Assembly: GCF_004118325.1 (NCBI RefSeq)
Contig: NZ_RDFA01000001.1
Coordinates: forward strand, 698,838-762,837
Origin: Halorientalis pallida
GTDB lineage: Archaea; Halobacteriota; Halobacteria; Halobacteriales; Haloarculaceae
Direction of reading: 5' to 3'
Length of the DNA stretch: 64,000 nt
Numbering within the stretch: the first letter of the stretch is position 1; each line of letters starts with the position of its first letter. The notes under the pieces were generated by a model. It was not told the DNA's origin, searched no databases, and saw nothing but the letters and a program-made list of their open reading frames with translations. Both the position numbers and the translations under genes were made by a program. Shown here one piece after another: positions 51,330 to 59,841 of this stretch.

Positions 51330-53117
51330 ATGTCGTCCGGCCGGGGCGGTGTGTCCAGACGGAAGCTCCTCGCCGGTGCCGCGACGGGCGCGGCCGGCGC
51401 GAGCGCTGGCTGTCTCGACCGGCTCCAGGCCCTCCTGGGCTGGCGGGGCAACGGGCAGACGACACTGCGGATCAAGACGCTCCCGGCGGACGCCGATTCG
51501 TACGCGCTCCGGTTGGCGCGGGCGATCGGAGAGTGGCTGCAGGCCGCGGGGATCGACGCCAGGATCGTCCCGACGGCCGAGGACGCACTCCGCCGGCAGA
51601 TCCTCGTCAACCACCAGTTCGACCTGTTCGTCGGGCGGACGCCGGACGTTCGCAGGAAGCCGGACACCCTGTACTCGCTCCTGCACTCGACGGGTGTCCT
51701 GGCGCCGGGCTGGCGCAACCCGTTCGGGTACTCGAACGCACAGGTCGACGACCTGCTCCAGCGCCAGCGACGCGTGACTGGCCAGGAGCGGCGGGACGTG
51801 GTCGCGACGCTGCAGGCGACCCTCGCCCGGACCCAGCCGTTCAGTGTCCTCGGGTTCCCGGAGACGATCCGGGCGGTCCGGACCGACCGGTTCACCGGCT
51901 GGGAGCAGGCGGCTCTGGACTCGCCGATTGGATTCCTGGCACTGGAGGCGACCGCCATGGCGGAATCGAGTCCGCGCACGCTCCGGCTCGGGACGACCTA
52001 CCAGCAGGAGGTCCAGAATCTCAACCCGCTGGCGGTGCGATACCGCGACAACACGACCATGACGAACCTGCTGTACGATTCGCTGGGCCGGACTATCGGC
52101 GGCGACCGGATCGAGCCGTGGCTGGCCGACAGCTGGGAGTTCGAGCGCCGGGGCGAGGACCTCCGGGCGACGGTCCGGTTGCGGCCCAACCAGCGCTGGC
52201 ACGACGGCGAACCGCTGACCGCCGACGACGTGGCGTTCACGTACGAGTTCATCGCGGACACGTCGGCGCGGAATACGGATGGGGTCGTCCCGGTCCCGCG
52301 GTATCACGGCCAGGCCAGCCTGATCGAGAGCGTGCGGGCCAACGACCTTCGAACTGTGGAGTTCGCGTTCACGGACTGTTCGGAGACCGTCGCGCGACGC
52401 GCGTTCACCGTCCCGGTCTTGCCCGAACACGTCTGGCAGCAACGGCGACGGCCGGCCACCATCGGCGGCGTCGACGTGGGCGGACAGGTGACGGAGGCAC
52501 TGGTGACCAGGAACGTCCCCGCGGTCGGGAGCGGGCCAGTGGCCTTCGCCGAACAGCCATCGAGCGTCGAACTCGTCTTGCGGCGGTTCGACGAACACTT
52601 CCTCCACCGCACCGATAGCGGGGAGTTCCCACCGTGGATGGACGGCGGGCTTCCTTTCGATCGACTGGTCGTGCAGGCGGACGTATCCGACGGGATCGTC
52701 GTCGAAGCGGCCGCCGACGGGACGCTCGACGCCGCGATCAACGGAATCGGCGTCGAAACCGTCTCGCGCATCGAGGACGCGGCCGAACTGGAACTGTTGA
52801 CTCGGCCCTCGAACTCCTACTACGTGCTGGGGTACAACACGCGGCGACCGCCGCTGCACAACTACCAGTTCCGCCGCATTCTGGGACGGTTGCTCGACCG
52901 CGGGCATCTCGCCGACGCGGTGTTCGACGGGTACGCCGAGCCGGCGGCGAGCCCGCTCTCCGGGACGGACTGGCTCCCGTCGAAACTCGCGTGGGACGGC
53001 GATCACCCGATCCTTCCGTTCCTCGGGTCCGACGGCGAGGTGGACGACGAACAGGTCCAGCAGGCCTGGCAGGAGGCCGGCTATCGCTACGAGGGCGGCA
53101 GACTTCTCGGACGGTGA
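51330..53117 (+). CDS. ABC-type oligopeptide/solute-binding lipoprotein, apparently circularly permuted
   Basis: 595 residues of the SBP_bac_5 (oligopeptide/nickel-binding) fold. The N-terminus has a twin-arginine (SRRKLLAG) and lipobox Cys28. Residues 44-205 resemble what is normally the C-terminal part of the family (LRIKTLPADADSYALRLARAIGEW..., GIDARIV, FDLFVGRTPD, LYSLLHS, GYSNAQVDDLL, FSVLGFPETI). Residues 216-595 then follow the usual N-terminal to middle order (LRLGTTYQQEVQNLNPLAV, LLYDSLGR, PWLADSWEF, RWHDGEPLTADDVAFTYEF, LGYNTRRPPLHNYQFRRILG), ending at EAGYRYEGGRLLGR, exactly where the ordinary protein would continue into the C-terminal part. No ABC permease or ATPase is nearby. Confidence 0.82.
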   Translation: MSSGRGGVSRRKLLAGAATGAAGASAGCLDRLQALLGWRGNGQTTLRIKTLPADADSYALRLARAIGEWLQAAGIDARIVPTAEDALRRQILVNHQFDLFVGRTPDVRRKPDTLYSLLHSTGVLAPGWRNPFGYSNAQVDDLLQRQRRVTGQERRDVVATLQATLARTQPFSVLGFPETIRAVRTDRFTGWEQAALDSPIGFLALEATAMAESSPRTLRLGTTYQQEVQNLNPLAVRYRDNTTMTNLLYDSLGRTIGGDRIEPWLADSWEFERRGEDLRATVRLRPNQRWHDGEPLTADDVAFTYEFIADTSARNTDGVVPVPRYHGQASLIESVRANDLRTVEFAFTDCSETVARRAFTVPVLPEHVWQQRRRPATIGGVDVGGQVTEALVTRNVPAVGSGPVAFAEQPSSVELVLRRFDEHFLHRTDSGEFPPWMDGGLPFDRLVVQADVSDGIVVEAAADGTLDAAINGIGVETVSRIEDAAELELLTRPSNSYYVLGYNTRRPPLHNYQFRRILGRLLDRGHLADAVFDGYAEPAASPLSGTDWLPSKLAWDGDHPILPFLGSDGEVDDEQVQQAWQEAGYRYEGGRLLGR

Positions 53118-53121
53118 TACA

Positions 53122-53970
53122 GTGACACTGCTAGAACTCTCCGCCCGGGTGCTCGGCGTGGTCGGCGTGATGCTCGTCGTCGCATCGCTCGTGTTCGTCG
53201 GCCCGCGACGGCTCCGGGAGACGCGAGCCGACATCAGGGGTCGGCTCCGCGAGGCGGGGCCGGTCGTGGCCGTGCTGGCCGGCGTGCTGGCGATCAACAG
53301 CTTCGTGCGCGACGTGAGCACCGACCTGTCCCAGCTGGTCGGCGTCCGGATCACCAGTACGATCCACGCCATCGAGGGGGCCTTCGTCGGGCAGATCCAG
53401 ACCGTGGCCTCCCCGGTCCTGACGGCGTACTTCTCGAACGTGTACGTCTACGCCTACGCCTTCCTGATGATCTTCCCGCTGGTGGCGTATCTCGCCCTCG
53501 ACGACCAGCGACCGATGCGGGAGTTGACCGTCGCGTACATCCTCAACTACGGGATCGGCCTGGTCTGCTATCTCGCCTTCATCGCGTACGGCCCGCGGAA
53601 CTTCATGCCGGACGTGGTCGAACCCCTGCTGTACACGCACTGGCCGCGCTCACAGCTGCTCACCAGCGAGATCAACCGCAACACCAACGTCTTCCCCTCG
53701 CTGCACACGTCGCTGTCGGTGACCGTCGCGCTGATGGCCTACCGAACTCGCGACGCCTACCCCTACTGGTTCCCGGTGGCCGTCTTCGCGGCGGCGAGCG
53801 TCGCCGTCTCGACCATGTACCTGGGCATCCACTGGGGCACCGACGTGATCGCGGGCCTGCTGCTGGCCGTCTTCTCGGTCGTCGCCGCGAGCCGGATCCG
53901 GCAGTTCGGGGACCAGCACGACGGTTTCGTCCGCGAGCGCGTCGGCAAGTTCGCCGACCGGCTCCGCTGA
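53122..53970 (+). CDS. PAP2-superfamily membrane phosphatase
   Basis: 282 residues from a GTG start 4 bp after the solute-binding gene, so co-transcribed. Six membrane segments; the phosphatase motifs appear as NVFPSLHTSLSVTVALMAYR and STMYLGIHWGTDVIAG (His and Asp of the third motif), while the first motif (K-x6-R-P) is not obvious, with GPRNFM the nearest match. Members dephosphorylate lipid phosphates or act as inositol-phosphorylceramide-synthase-like enzymes. Partner lipid unknown. Confidence 0.82.
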   Translation: MTLLELSARVLGVVGVMLVVASLVFVGPRRLRETRADIRGRLREAGPVVAVLAGVLAINSFVRDVSTDLSQLVGVRITSTIHAIEGAFVGQIQTVASPVLTAYFSNVYVYAYAFLMIFPLVAYLALDDQRPMRELTVAYILNYGIGLVCYLAFIAYGPRNFMPDVVEPLLYTHWPRSQLLTSEINRNTNVFPSLHTSLSVTVALMAYRTRDAYPYWFPVAVFAAASVAVSTMYLGIHWGTDVIAGLLLAVFSVVAASRIRQFGDQHDGFVRERVGKFADRLR

Positions 53971-54015
53971 CCGGCCCGGCACGCGTCGACCGATCCGTGT
54001 CAACCGGCGACAATA

Positions 54016-54049
54016 CGAATTTCGAAATTCGGTTACGATGCTCGCAATC
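54016..54049. promoter_or_regulatory. Lrp-type box and palindrome upstream of carB
   Basis: Two adjacent elements: a perfect 16-bp palindrome CGAATTTCGAAATTCG (54016-54031), and GTTACGATGCTCGCAATC (54032-54049), which agrees at 15 of 18 positions with the box at 60935-60952 in the carA/lrp spacer. A TATA-like CTTATTA follows at 54060-54066, so the sites sit directly upstream of the promoter, where archaeal Lrp regulators act. Confidence 0.65.
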
Positions 54050-54090
54050 TATCGCCGGGCTTATTACGATGAGCGGACTGAGGACGGACA

Positions 54091-57000
54091 ATGACAGACG
54101 GATCAGAAGACCGCACAATCCTGCTGATCGGGAGTGGGCCGATCAAGATCGGACAGGCCGCGGAGTTCGACTACTCCGGTGCGCAGGCCTGTCGTGCCCT
54201 CCAGGAGGAGGGGGCGCGGGTCGTGCTGGTCAACTCCAACCCGGCGACGATCATGACCGATCCGGAGATGGCCGACAAGGTGTACATCGAGCCGATCAAC
54301 ACCGAGGCCATCGCCGAGATCATCCGGAAGGAACAGCCCGACGGCGTCATCGCCGGGCTCGGTGGTCAGACGGGGCTGAACGTCACCGCCGAACTCGCCG
54401 AGGAAGGGGTGCTCGACGAACACGACGTGGACGTGATGGGCACGCCGCTGGACACCATCTACGCGACCGAGGACCGCGACATGTTCCGCCAGCGCATGGA
54501 GTCCATCGGCGAACCCGTCCCCGAGTCGGTCACCATCGACTCGATGGACGAAGTCGAAGACGCCGTCGAGGCCGTCGGCGGCCTGCCGGTCATCATGCGG
54601 ACGACCTACACCCTGGGCGGACAGGGGTCGGGCGTCATCGGCGACATGGACGAGCTCAAAGACGCCGTCCGCAAAGGGCTCAACCTCTCGCGTGACAATC
54701 GCGTGATGATCACCGAGTCCATCGACGGCTGGATCGAACTGGAGTACGAGGTCATGCGGGACGCCGACGACTCCTGTATCATCATCTGCAACATGGAGAA
54801 CATCGACCCGATGGGCATCCACACCGGCGAGTCCATCGTCGTCACGCCCAGCCAGGTCATCCCCGACGAGGGCCACCAAGAGATGCGCGACACTGCGCTG
54901 AAGGTGATCCGCGAACTCGGGATCCAGGGCGGCTGTAACATCCAGTTCGCCTGGCACGACGACGGCACCCCCGGCGGCGAGTACCGCGTCGTCGAGGTCA
55001 ACCCGCGCGTCTCCCGCTCCTCGGCGCTGGCCTCGAAGGCGACCGGCTACCCCATCGCCCGCGTCACCGCGAAGGTCGCGATGGGCAAGCGCCTCCACGA
55101 GATCGAAAACGAGATCACCGGTCAGACCACCGCCGCCTTCGAGCCGGCCATCGACTACATCGTGACCAAGGTGCCCCGGTGGCCCAAAGACAAGTTCCGC
55201 AACGTGGAGTTCGCCCTCGGGCCGGCGATGAAGTCCACGGGTGAGGCCATGGCCATCGGCCGGACGTTCGAGGAGTCGATGCTGAAGGCGCTCCGGAGTT
55301 CCGAGTACGACCCCGCCGTCGACTGGGCGGACGTGAGCGACGAGGAACTCGAATCGGAGTACCTGGAACGGCCGACACCGGATCGCACCTACGCGGTCTT
55401 CGAGGCCTTCGAGCGGGGCTACTCCGTCGAGGACGTCAACGAACTCACCGAGATCCGCGAGTGGTACCTCGAACGCTACAGGCGCATCGCCGAGGCCGCC
55501 ATCGCGGCCGCCGAGGGTGACTTCGCGGCGGCCGCCGAGGAAGGGTTCACCGACCAGGAGATCACCGCCATCGCCGGCGGCGAGTTCAACGACACCCACG
55601 CCTCCTGGCTCCCGGATCGGGACGAGGCCCAGCAGGTGGACGCCGACGAGGTGTCCGCCGACGGCTCCGGCGTCACCGTCGAACAGGTCGACGCCGAGAC
55701 CCCTGACCGCGCGTTCAAGCAGGTCGACACCTGCGCCGGGGAGTTCGCCGCCTCGACGCCGTACTACTACTCCGCCCGCGAACCGCTCTCGGGACTGGGT
55801 CGCAACGAGGTCCAGGTCGACACCGACGCCGAGAGCGTCGTCGTGGTCGGCGGCGGCCCGATCCGGATCGGGCAGGGCGTCGAGTTCGACTACTGTTCGG
55901 TCCACGCCGTCCAGGCGCTCGAGGCGATGGGCATCGACGCCCACGTCGTCAACAACAACCCCGAAACCGTCTCGACGGACTACGACACTTCCGAGGGCCT
56001 GTTCTTCGAGCCCATCACCGCCGAGGAGGTCGCCGACGTGATCGAGACCACCGACGCCGACGGCGTGATGGTCCAGTTCGGCGGTCAGACCTCCGTCGAC
56101 ATCGGTGAACCCCTCGAAAACGAGATCGAGCGCCGCGGGCTCGACTGTGCGATCATGGGCACCGCCGTCGAGGCGATGGACCTCGCGGAGGACCGTGACC
56201 GGTTCAACCAGCTCATGGACGAACTGGGCATCGACCAGGCCGAAGGCGGCACGGCGACCTCCGAGCAGGAGGCACTGGAGATCGCTCGCAGCATCGGCTA
56301 CCCCGTCCTCGTGCGCCCGAGCTACGTGCTGGGCGGCCGCGCGATGGACGTGGTGTACAACGACGAGGACCTCGAGACCTACATCGAGGAGGCGGTTCGG
56401 GTGTCCCCGGACAAGCCGATCCTCATCGACGACTTCCTCGCCGACGCCGTCGAGCTGGACGTCGACGCGGTCGCCGACGGCGACGACGTGCTGATCGGCG
56501 GCATCATGGAACACGTCGAGACTGCGGGTGTGCACTCCGGCGACTCGGCGTGTATGATCCCGCCGCGCTCGCTCTCGGAGGACGTCCTCGAACGCGTCCG
56601 CGAGGTCACCGAAGACATCGCCACGGCACTGGACACCGTCGGCCTGCTCAACGTCCAGCTCGCCGTCAAAGACGAGACGGTGTACGTGCTGGAGGCCAAC
56701 CCGCGCTCGTCGCGTACCGTACCGTTCGTCTCGAAGGCGACGGGCGTCCCCATCGCCAAGCTCGCCGCGAAAGTCATGGCCGGCGCGAGCCTCGACGAAC
56801 TGGACGTGGACGAGCAGATCCCGGACCAGGTCTCGGTCAAGGAGGTCGTTCTGCCCTTCGACCGCCTCCCGGGCAGCGACCCGCGGCTCGGTCCTGAGAT
56901 GAAATCGACCGGTGAGGTCATGGGCACCGCCGGCTCCTTCGGGAAGGCCTACCAGAAGGCCCAGATGTCCGTCGGGAAGGCGATCCCGCTCGCGGGCAAC

Positions 57001-57291
57001 GCCATCGTCGACCTCCCCGTCATCGGCTTCGAGGACCACTTCGACGTGGAGGACCTCGACAGCGCCGACATCGAGGCCGTGAAACAGCGCCTCCGTGACG
57101 GCGAGATCGACCTCGTCGTCTCGCGCAACCGCGAGATCCTCGAAGTCTGTGTCGAGGAGACGATCACGTACTTCTCGACCCTCGAGAGCGCCGAGGCAGC
57201 GCTGGAAGCCATCGAGTCCTCGGATCAGCCGCTGAACGTGCAGGACGTGGCCGCCCGTCCCAAGGACACCCGCGACTGGGGCGACTACTGA
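54091..57291 (+). CDS. carB: Carbamoyl-phosphate synthase large subunit
   Basis: 1066 residues. CarB makes carbamoyl phosphate from bicarbonate, two ATP and ammonia delivered by CarA, for arginine and pyrimidine synthesis. Two ATP-grasp halves are clear: GSGPIKIGQAAEFDYSG at about 12-28 and the repeat GGGPIRIGQGVEFDYCS near 588, with RTTYTLGGQGSG and RPSYVLGGRAMD. The inter-half region has an extended acidic linker (about 470-560). The last 110 residues after KAIPLAGN lack the usual allosteric MGS-like sequence pattern and look shortened. It is convergent with carA and separated by three genes. Confidence 0.95.
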   Translation: MTDGSEDRTILLIGSGPIKIGQAAEFDYSGAQACRALQEEGARVVLVNSNPATIMTDPEMADKVYIEPINTEAIAEIIRKEQPDGVIAGLGGQTGLNVTAELAEEGVLDEHDVDVMGTPLDTIYATEDRDMFRQRMESIGEPVPESVTIDSMDEVEDAVEAVGGLPVIMRTTYTLGGQGSGVIGDMDELKDAVRKGLNLSRDNRVMITESIDGWIELEYEVMRDADDSCIIICNMENIDPMGIHTGESIVVTPSQVIPDEGHQEMRDTALKVIRELGIQGGCNIQFAWHDDGTPGGEYRVVEVNPRVSRSSALASKATGYPIARVTAKVAMGKRLHEIENEITGQTTAAFEPAIDYIVTKVPRWPKDKFRNVEFALGPAMKSTGEAMAIGRTFEESMLKALRSSEYDPAVDWADVSDEELESEYLERPTPDRTYAVFEAFERGYSVEDVNELTEIREWYLERYRRIAEAAIAAAEGDFAAAAEEGFTDQEITAIAGGEFNDTHASWLPDRDEAQQVDADEVSADGSGVTVEQVDAETPDRAFKQVDTCAGEFAASTPYYYSAREPLSGLGRNEVQVDTDAESVVVVGGGPIRIGQGVEFDYCSVHAVQALEAMGIDAHVVNNNPETVSTDYDTSEGLFFEPITAEEVADVIETTDADGVMVQFGGQTSVDIGEPLENEIERRGLDCAIMGTAVEAMDLAEDRDRFNQLMDELGIDQAEGGTATSEQEALEIARSIGYPVLVRPSYVLGGRAMDVVYNDEDLETYIEEAVRVSPDKPILIDDFLADAVELDVDAVADGDDVLIGGIMEHVETAGVHSGDSACMIPPRSLSEDVLERVREVTEDIATALDTVGLLNVQLAVKDETVYVLEANPRSSRTVPFVSKATGVPIAKLAAKVMAGASLDELDVDEQIPDQVSVKEVVLPFDRLPGSDPRLGPEMKSTGEVMGTAGSFGKAYQKAQMSVGKAIPLAGNAIVDLPVIGFEDHFDVEDLDSADIEAVKQRLRDGEIDLVVSRNREILEVCVEETITYFSTLESAEAALEAIESSDQPLNVQDVAARPKDTRDWGDY

Positions 57292-57337
57292 CCTGCGCCG
57301 CCGGGACTGTTTTTACGCGCGGTTTTGAACCCGGGGT

Positions 57338-57889
57338 ATGAGCCGCGAGGTCGTCCGAACCGCGTTCCCGGAACTCGACGAGATCGAGCGCGATCAGCTT
57401 CGTGCCGGCGTAATCGACGCCTGGGTCGGCGCGATGAACCAGGCAGGAATCGACGCCCTCGAATCGGTCCCCTGGCTCCCGCCGACCCAGCGGGACCTCG
57501 GGCTGGACGACGAACGGCTGGTTCCGCACGTCCGGGACGTGTGTGCCTGTGCCGTCGCCATCGCCGACCGGCTGGTCGCGCGTCGGAGTATCGAGATCGA
57601 CCTCGATACGGTGATCGCTGGCGCGCCGGTCCACGACGTGAGCAAGCTCGCGGAGTTCGACGGACTGGAGCCGACACCGGTGTACGACCTGCTGGGCCAC
57701 CCGTACTACGGCGTCCACGTCGTCGCTCGGGCGGGATTGCCCATGGAACTGGCACATATCGTCCTCTCGCACACGTCCCGGACGGCCGTCGAACCGGCGA
57801 CCATCGAGGCGGAGGTCGTCCGGCGGGCCGACGAAGCGGCCGCGGCGGCGATTCGGACGGCGGCCCTCGACGACCTCCGAAACGCCTGA
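57338..57889 (+). CDS. HD-domain protein (putative metal-dependent phosphohydrolase)
   Basis: 183 residues. Metal-ligand positions of the HD superfamily can be read: His in VPHVRDVC at about 61, HD in AGAPVHDVSKLAEFD near 97-98, further His in GHPYYGVHV and LAHIVLSHTS, and a late Asp in RRADEAAA. Members hydrolyse nucleotides or other phosphates. A 46-bp spacer follows carB, so it may be part of the same transcript, though nothing links its function to carbamoyl phosphate. Confidence 0.78.
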   Translation: MSREVVRTAFPELDEIERDQLRAGVIDAWVGAMNQAGIDALESVPWLPPTQRDLGLDDERLVPHVRDVCACAVAIADRLVARRSIEIDLDTVIAGAPVHDVSKLAEFDGLEPTPVYDLLGHPYYGVHVVARAGLPMELAHIVLSHTSRTAVEPATIEAEVVRRADEAAAAAIRTAALDDLRNA

Positions 57890-57963
57890 CAGGCGAGGTG
57901 AAAGATGATAGTCCCTAAGTACCCACACAGGAAATCGAAGCAACATGTTCGAGGGGACGGGAG

Positions 57964-58911
57964 ATGCTCGATAGGGACAACAGCACGACGCGGATCATCT
58001 CGGCAGTCGTTCAGATACTCGCGATCGCGGTGGTGGGTGTGGTCGTGAGCGTACTCATCACCGCCTTCACACAGAGCCTGGCGACGGCCCGGACGCTCGC
58101 GACGGTGGCGGGCGCGCTGGCGACGGTCGTCCTGCTCGTGATCGTCGGCTGGTACGCCAGGCGGCTGGAGGACGCCGCGGCCGAGAGCCGAAAACTCCGT
58201 CGCCGGCCGTACGTCAAACGCATCGTCGCGACGGGGATCGACCGGATTCTGGAGTGGCTCACGACCAACCGCGACCGGTGGGATCGGACGAACCCGCCGG
58301 CCGGCATGCCCGCCTATCCGGAGATCGAGGACACCGGTGTCCCGGACGACGTGGTCGCCGACATCTCCCGCGATCACCCCGACCTCGTCGCCGACGTGAG
58401 CGCCTTCCTCACGGCGAGCCGCGAGTACCGCGACGTCTGGCAGGACCTCCACACCGACCTCGCCAGGATCGTCGACCACGCCTTCGAGTTGCAGGACCCG
58501 CCCGAGACCATCGACGAGGTGGTCCCACAGAACTACGAGGGGGCCGCCCGCGCCGAGGGCGTCGACCCGTGGGCCGAACCCAACGAGTTCGTCGACGCCC
58601 ACCCGCGTCTGTTCGGCCGACTCGTCCTCACGAACCCGGAGCCGTCCCTGAACGGGGCTGCCTACCTCGACACCGAGGACTACGCCACGCTACTTCTCGA
58701 CGCCCACCGGCGCGAGTTCATGAACCTGCGAGGCGAGGACGAAATCGCCGACGAGATCGACCTCGTCCACCGGAAACTGGAGACGCTCAAGGCGAACGAC
58801 GAGAACATGGAGGAACGCCTCCAGGACGTGCGTAGCCAGTACCTCGCCGAGTACGAGATCATGGAGACCGAACTCGGCGAAATCAAAGCCGGCGGGCGGT
58901 CGGCCGTCTAA
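57964..58911 (+). CDS. Two-helix membrane protein with cytoplasmic coiled coil
   Basis: 315 residues. Two N-terminal membrane segments (about 12-35 and 44-65) are followed by a long soluble, acidic helical region; from about 250 heptad-like sequence (LVHRKLETLKANDENMEERLQ) predicts a coiled coil. No domain I recognise. It could be a membrane scaffold. The start at 57964 lies shortly after an ATG at 57944 in another phase. Confidence 0.65.
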   Translation: MLDRDNSTTRIISAVVQILAIAVVGVVVSVLITAFTQSLATARTLATVAGALATVVLLVIVGWYARRLEDAAAESRKLRRRPYVKRIVATGIDRILEWLTTNRDRWDRTNPPAGMPAYPEIEDTGVPDDVVADISRDHPDLVADVSAFLTASREYRDVWQDLHTDLARIVDHAFELQDPPETIDEVVPQNYEGAARAEGVDPWAEPNEFVDAHPRLFGRLVLTNPEPSLNGAAYLDTEDYATLLLDAHRREFMNLRGEDEIADEIDLVHRKLETLKANDENMEERLQDVRSQYLAEYEIMETELGEIKAGGRSAV

Positions 58912-59178
58912 TTCGGACGTATCCGTGTGCACGATGGCTGTCCGCTTCTCGCTGCGAGCGGACGACGACGCCACGTGTCGTCTGTGCCGTACACGAAAGC
59001 AAACATTTCCTACTATCGGAAGTGTATTCCTTCGAATGCTCAGTTTTTTCCCAGAACAAAAGATAATAGGCCCTTATAGCTCATATAAGAACACGTTCGT
59101 AACTATGATAACAGAACGGGACGACGACTGAGGTGTGAACCACCCAACGGCAGTTGTCTACGTCGACGTGAGGGCGGA
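58912..59178. other. AT-rich spacer with terminator and promoter-like elements
   Basis: 267 bp without a credible gene. A T6 tract at 59044-59049 could end the upstream gene. An inverted repeat CTTATA (59073-59078) with TATAAG (59084-59089) overlaps the best TATA candidates for the gene at 59179, about 90 bp upstream of it. The AT content is conspicuous against the GC-rich background. Confidence 0.45.
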
Positions 59179-59841
59179 ATGACGGACTCCGATGTCGCCG
59201 AGCGGGCGTTCGTGCTCGCGGAGATGTCTTCCGACGACTCCGTGACGATGGCGGTCCTGGCTGGACGCGAGAGCCGGTTCTCGGCGAGCGAACCGCTGAA
59301 CGATCCACCGGTGACGTACCTCGAAGAGACGGAGGCACCGGTCTTCGTGCTGACGAACGGGAAGCGAGGGGTCGGTCGCGGTGTCAAGAGCAATACCGTC
59401 GCGCCCGAAGGGAGCTTCAGGACGGTCGTCCTCGTGACCGGTCGACGGACGCTCTGTCTCGTCGGACGGACCGACGGTGACGCGGTCATCACGATTCCCC
59501 ACGAGTCGGTGGCAGCGGTCCGGTACAGTACCGGCTTCCGCAAGCACAGACTCGTCTTGCAGACGCCCGAGAGCGCGTATCACTGCTGGGTCCACCGGAA
59601 AACGGGCGAGCGATTGCTCGAAAGCGTGACCGAGTTCCTGAGAGAGCGCAAAGTCGAGCGGCCGGAGCCGGTCGAGGACGACGAGGCGGTGAGCCGCGTG
59701 ATGTATCGCGGGCGACCGGTCGCACGGGACGCGACCGACGAATCGGGTGACACTAGCAGTGGCTCGGCGGAGTCGACCGACGGCGAGACGGAAGAAGAGT
59801 TTACCGTCACGTACCGGGGACGGCCGGTCGACCGGGACTAG
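59179..59841 (+). CDS. Protein of unknown function with YRGRPV repeats, PH-like core
   Basis: 220 residues. The middle (about 70-155) alternates short strands (VLTNGKRGVGRG, VVLVTGRRTLCLVG, VITIPHESVAAVRYSTG, HRLVLQTPESAYHCWV) in a way that suggests a bacterial PH-like domain, ending in a helix. The C-terminal tail carries two copies of YRGRPV (MYRGRPVARD and TYRGRPVDRD) around an acidic linker, the second at the very end. Repeated short motifs of this type may be docking sites. Overlaps the convergent carA by 4 bp. Confidence 0.65.
   Translation: MTDSDVAERAFVLAEMSSDDSVTMAVLAGRESRFSASEPLNDPPVTYLEETEAPVFVLTNGKRGVGRGVKSNTVAPEGSFRTVVLVTGRRTLCLVGRTDGDAVITIPHESVAAVRYSTGFRKHRLVLQTPESAYHCWVHRKTGERLLESVTEFLRERKVERPEPVEDDEAVSRVMYRGRPVARDATDESGDTSSGSAESTDGETEEEFTVTYRGRPVDRD

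Noticed and set aside
54103-57039. Very long open frame antisense to carB (over 900 codons)
   Set aside because: It mirrors carB codon structure, as commonly happens in GC-rich genes, and its translation is a His/Gly/Val/Asp-rich string with no domain. carB itself is unmistakable.
58925-59131. 68-codon open frame with a CRLCR motif in the AT-rich spacer
   Set aside because: It runs through the T6 tract and TATA-like repeats, and the Cys motif is isolated. It looks like a promoter and terminator region, not a gene.
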